Shown here: positions 4,631 to 6,581 of the stretch, in pieces
Layout of the letters: each line of letters starts with the position of its first letter
Numbering within the stretch: the stretch's first letter is position 1
From: Candidatus Dadabacteria bacterium
GTDB taxonomy: Bacteria; Desulfobacterota_D; UBA1144; Nemesobacterales; UBA2774
Reading direction: 5' to 3'
Assembly (NCBI GenBank): GCA_020027805.1
Contig: JAHKKQ010000203.1
Location: 1 to 6,581, forward strand
Length of the DNA stretch: 6,581 nt
Notes under the pieces: generated by a model
Database searches by the model: none
What the model was told of the DNA's origin: nothing
What the model saw: only the letters and a program-made list of their open reading frames with translations
Program-made: the position numbers and the translations under genes

Positions 4631-6316
4631 GTGCATATAAGTAAAATATACGGAAAAACGTCAGGACTCACGAGAAGTGAAACAGGCAGCCTTGAAAGGC
4701 TTTACAGAAGGAAAATCCCCCCTAAAGAAATAATAACATTAGAGCTTGCGAGAACGCTTACGAGGCTCACGCGCGAGCTGAGAAAGGGCATCTCCGTCCT
4801 GATAGACAGGAAGGGGAAGATATCCGCCGTATTCCTCGGGGATTCCCACGAGCTTCCGTTCGACGAGGTGCTGGGGCGCTCGAGGGAGGCCAAATACAGG
4901 CTCAGGGGCTCGCGCCTCATACACACGCACATCAAAAACTCCGGGTTCAGCGAGCACGACCTCGTGACCCTCGTGAACGAGCGTCTCGACCTGATAGGCC
5001 TCGTCGAGGTGAGGCCCGACGGCGACCCGGGCGCGTTCTATCTAGCGCACGTGCTCCCGCCGAACAGCGACGGAAAGAAATGGCGGGTGGAGGAGTACCG
5101 CGACCTCGGGCAGGTGGACCACAACTGCGACGAGCTCATTAGCGACGTCGAGCACAGTCTCGAAAAATCATATCACGAGCAGGGGGGCGCGAAGGACCGG
5201 GAAGGGGTGCTGCTGGTCGGGTTCTCGACGAAATACCGCTCGGAGGCCGAGGAATCGCTCGAAGAACTGAAATCACTAGCCAAGTCGGCTGACAAGGCCG
5301 TCCTCGGCACGGTCATACAGATAAGAAAGATTCCCGATCCGAGGTACTTAATCGGAAAGGGAAAGCTGCACGAGGCGATACTCACGGCGAAGCAAGTCGG
5401 GGCCGAGAAGATCATATTCGACGTCGAGCTTACCCCCGCGCAGGTGAAGTCTATAACCGACGAGACGAACCTCACGGTCATGGACAGGACCCAGCTCATT
5501 CTCGAAATATTCGCGAGGCACGCATCGACGGCCGAGGGGAAGCTGCAGGTGAAGCTCGCCCAGTTCAAATACAACCTGCCCCGGCTCGTAGGGCGCGGTA
5601 TAGAGCTCTCGCAGCTGGGAGGCGGTATCGGGACGAGGGGCCCGGGTGAAAAGAAGCTCGAAGAGGAGAGGAGAAGGATAAGGAAGCAGATAGACAACCT
5701 CGAAAGCGAGATCAATCAGCTCAGCAAAAGGCGCGAGAGGACCCGCGAGAAGAGGAAGGAGACGGGCATACCCACCGTTACGTTCATAGGCTATACGAAC
5801 GTCGGGAAATCGACCCTCTTCAACGCGCTCACGAACAGCGGGGTCATCGTGGAGAACAAGCTCTTCTCGACCCTCGTGCCCACTACCAGAAAGATAATGC
5901 TCCCCGGGGGGAAGGAGATACTGATAACCGACACGGTGGGGTTCATAAGCGACCTTCCGAAGGAGCTCGTGAACGCGTTTCGGGCGACCCTCGAGGAATT
6001 GGGGGGCTCGTCGCTCCTGCTGCACGTCGCGGACGCGAGCGACCCGATGGTGGACGAAAGGATAGAGTCCGTCAACAAGATACTCATTCAGACGGGCTAC
6101 GAATCCATTCCGCAGATGATAGTGCTCAACAAGGCAGACAAGACCCCGTCCGACATCGCGAAAAGGCTCGGCAGGGCTTACGCGGCCCCGATCATCTCCG
6201 CACGCGAAAAGGACGCCATACCGGAGATGCTGGGACTTATGGAAGAGAGGATATTCGGGACGAGCCCCGGAGACGAGGCCCGGGGGCAGATGGCATGGAG
6301 CCTTAATACGGCATAA
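4631..6316 (+). CDS. hflX: GTPase HflX, long form with N-terminal extension
   Basis: HflX is a GTPase that binds the 50S ribosomal subunit and splits stalled or heat-damaged ribosomes. The protein is 561 residues, longer than the roughly 430 of E. coli HflX, because of about 190 extra N-terminal residues. The HflX N-terminal subdomain follows (GVLLVGFST at 192-200, RYLIGKGK at 238-245, DRTQLILEIFARHA at 285-298). Next come the glycine-rich GGGIGTRGPGE (330-340) and a charged coiled-coil arm (341-378). The G domain has P-loop GYTNVGKST (387-395), switch I TLVPTTR (414-420), DTVG (434-437), NKAD (500-503) and SA (523-524). Most HflX proteins have TLDPTTR, so Val416 is unusual. The extension carries an HTH-x6-S-x2-D motif (98-110) resembling RadC/JAB domains. 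The in-frame TAA at 4613 leaves GTG 4631 as the only standard start, although GGGAGG ends just 1 nt before it. It appears to be a single-gene unit. Confidence 0.93.
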   Translation: MHISKIYGKTSGLTRSETGSLERLYRRKIPPKEIITLELARTLTRLTRELRKGISVLIDRKGKISAVFLGDSHELPFDEVLGRSREAKYRLRGSRLIHTHIKNSGFSEHDLVTLVNERLDLIGLVEVRPDGDPGAFYLAHVLPPNSDGKKWRVEEYRDLGQVDHNCDELISDVEHSLEKSYHEQGGAKDREGVLLVGFSTKYRSEAEESLEELKSLAKSADKAVLGTVIQIRKIPDPRYLIGKGKLHEAILTAKQVGAEKIIFDVELTPAQVKSITDETNLTVMDRTQLILEIFARHASTAEGKLQVKLAQFKYNLPRLVGRGIELSQLGGGIGTRGPGEKKLEEERRRIRKQIDNLESEINQLSKRRERTREKRKETGIPTVTFIGYTNVGKSTLFNALTNSGVIVENKLFSTLVPTTRKIMLPGGKEILITDTVGFISDLPKELVNAFRATLEELGGSSLLLHVADASDPMVDERIESVNKILIQTGYESIPQMIVLNKADKTPSDIAKRLGRAYAAPIISAREKDAIPEMLGLMEERIFGTSPGDEARGQMAWSLNTA

Positions 6317-6347
6317 AAAAAGCGGCGGCTCCTGGCAAGCCGCCGCT
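6315..6347 (-). terminator. Rho-independent terminator for the minus-strand MaoC-like gene
   Basis: AGCGGCGGCT (6321-6330) and AGCCGCCGCT (6338-6347) form a perfect GC-rich 10-bp stem with a 7-nt loop. On the minus strand it is followed by a T-run (complement of A 6315-6321), a canonical intrinsic terminator for the gene ending at 6385. The T-run overlaps the hflX stop codon (6314-6316). On the plus strand no T-run follows, so for hflX it can act only as a hairpin, for example protecting the mRNA end. Confidence 0.8.
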
Positions 6348-6384
6348 CAGCACTCATCATTCATCAAAGCAAGTTAAGGTAGTA

Positions 6385-6581
6385 CTAGACCTCTACTTCC
6401 GCCGTTCCGCCCTTTATCACTTTAACGTTGTCACTCTGTCTGGTTACGTCGAAACCGAGCACCACGTGCCCGTTCTCCCTCCCCTTCTCCCATCCGTCGA
6501 CTATTATAGTGTCTCCCGGATATACGGGAGCGGAGAAGCGGACCCCGAGGGATTTAAGCTTCGACGGGTCGCTGTCCAGGT
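6385..6581 (-). CDS. MaoC-like dehydratase/hydratase, C-terminal part (5' end outside window)
   Basis: The minus-strand frame, open from the right edge, gives 64 residues ending at TAG (6387-6385). It contains DPSKLKSLGVRFSAPVYPGD followed by TIIVDGWEKG and later GHVVLGFDVTRQSDNVKVIKGGTAEVEV. The KxLGVRFSAPVYPGDT segment is characteristic of the C-terminal hotdog domain of MaoC-type enoyl-CoA hydratases (2-enoyl-CoA hydratase 2 and relatives), which add water across the double bond of enoyl-CoA in fatty-acid or acyl-CoA metabolism. The catalytic Asp/His part lies upstream, outside the window, so substrate and activity cannot be judged. The gene converges with hflX and ends in a strong intrinsic terminator shared with the hflX 3' end. 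Confidence 0.8.
   Translation of the reverse strand, partial: LDSDPSKLKSLGVRFSAPVYPGDTIIVDGWEKGRENGHVVLGFDVTRQSDNVKVIKGGTAEVEV

Noticed and set aside
5348..6025. 225-codon minus-strand ORF inside hflX
   Set aside because: It lies opposite the conserved HflX G domain; the motifs there are unmistakably on the + strand, so this is a shadow frame.

Overview
The window looks like chromosomal DNA from a moderately GC-rich Gram-negative bacterium. A lipoprotein signal peptide with LAGC lipobox, an N-terminally extended HflX of the type common in Desulfobacterota/deltaproteobacteria-like lineages, a MaoC-type hydratase and many REP-like intergenic repeats all fit that kind of organism. This placement is an inference from gene style; no rRNA or ribosomal marker is present. 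I see no phage, IS transposase, CRISPR array, tRNA or rRNA.

Left part (1-1020): the last 26 residues of an unrecognised + strand gene end at 82, opposite a weak cysteine-rich minus-strand reading frame that shares the stop region. Next comes a universal stress protein (Usp) locus: one complete ATP-binding-type Usp domain (290-721), followed in another frame by an incomplete second Usp domain (727-1020). Together they look like a tandem Usp gene broken by a frame change and internal deletions.

Middle part (1021-2571): a 50-residue single-span membrane protein (1207-1359) follows a near-consensus promoter that implies an almost leaderless mRNA. It converges, with 4 bp between stops, on an unrecognised soluble protein on the minus strand (1364-1864). 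Divergent from that is an orphan ribbon-helix-helix (CopG/RelB/ParD-like) protein (2083-2289) without a visible toxin. A REP-like repeat lies beyond it.

Right part (2572-6581): a lipoprotein with a seven-motif NHL/Vgb-type beta-propeller is split into two ORFs by a one-base shift at a C5 run near 3123-3127; adding one C restores a 575-residue protein. A roughly 330-bp intergenic stretch packed with REP-like palindromic repeats follows. Then comes hflX (4631-6316), a ribosome-associated GTPase whose N-terminal extension looks RadC/JAB-like. A strong hairpin at the hflX stop serves as a terminator for the convergent partial MaoC-like hydratase gene at the right edge (6385-6581, minus).

The genes are mostly single transcription units, not an operon, so no shared pathway is evident. 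Four candidate promoters share the same architecture (-35 TTTACR/TTGAMW, 16-bp spacer, TATAAT-like -10). No clear new multi-gene system is visible. The points most worth a second look are the RadC-like domain on HflX, the broken propeller lipoprotein, the degraded tandem Usp locus, the leaderless small membrane protein and the repeat cluster.
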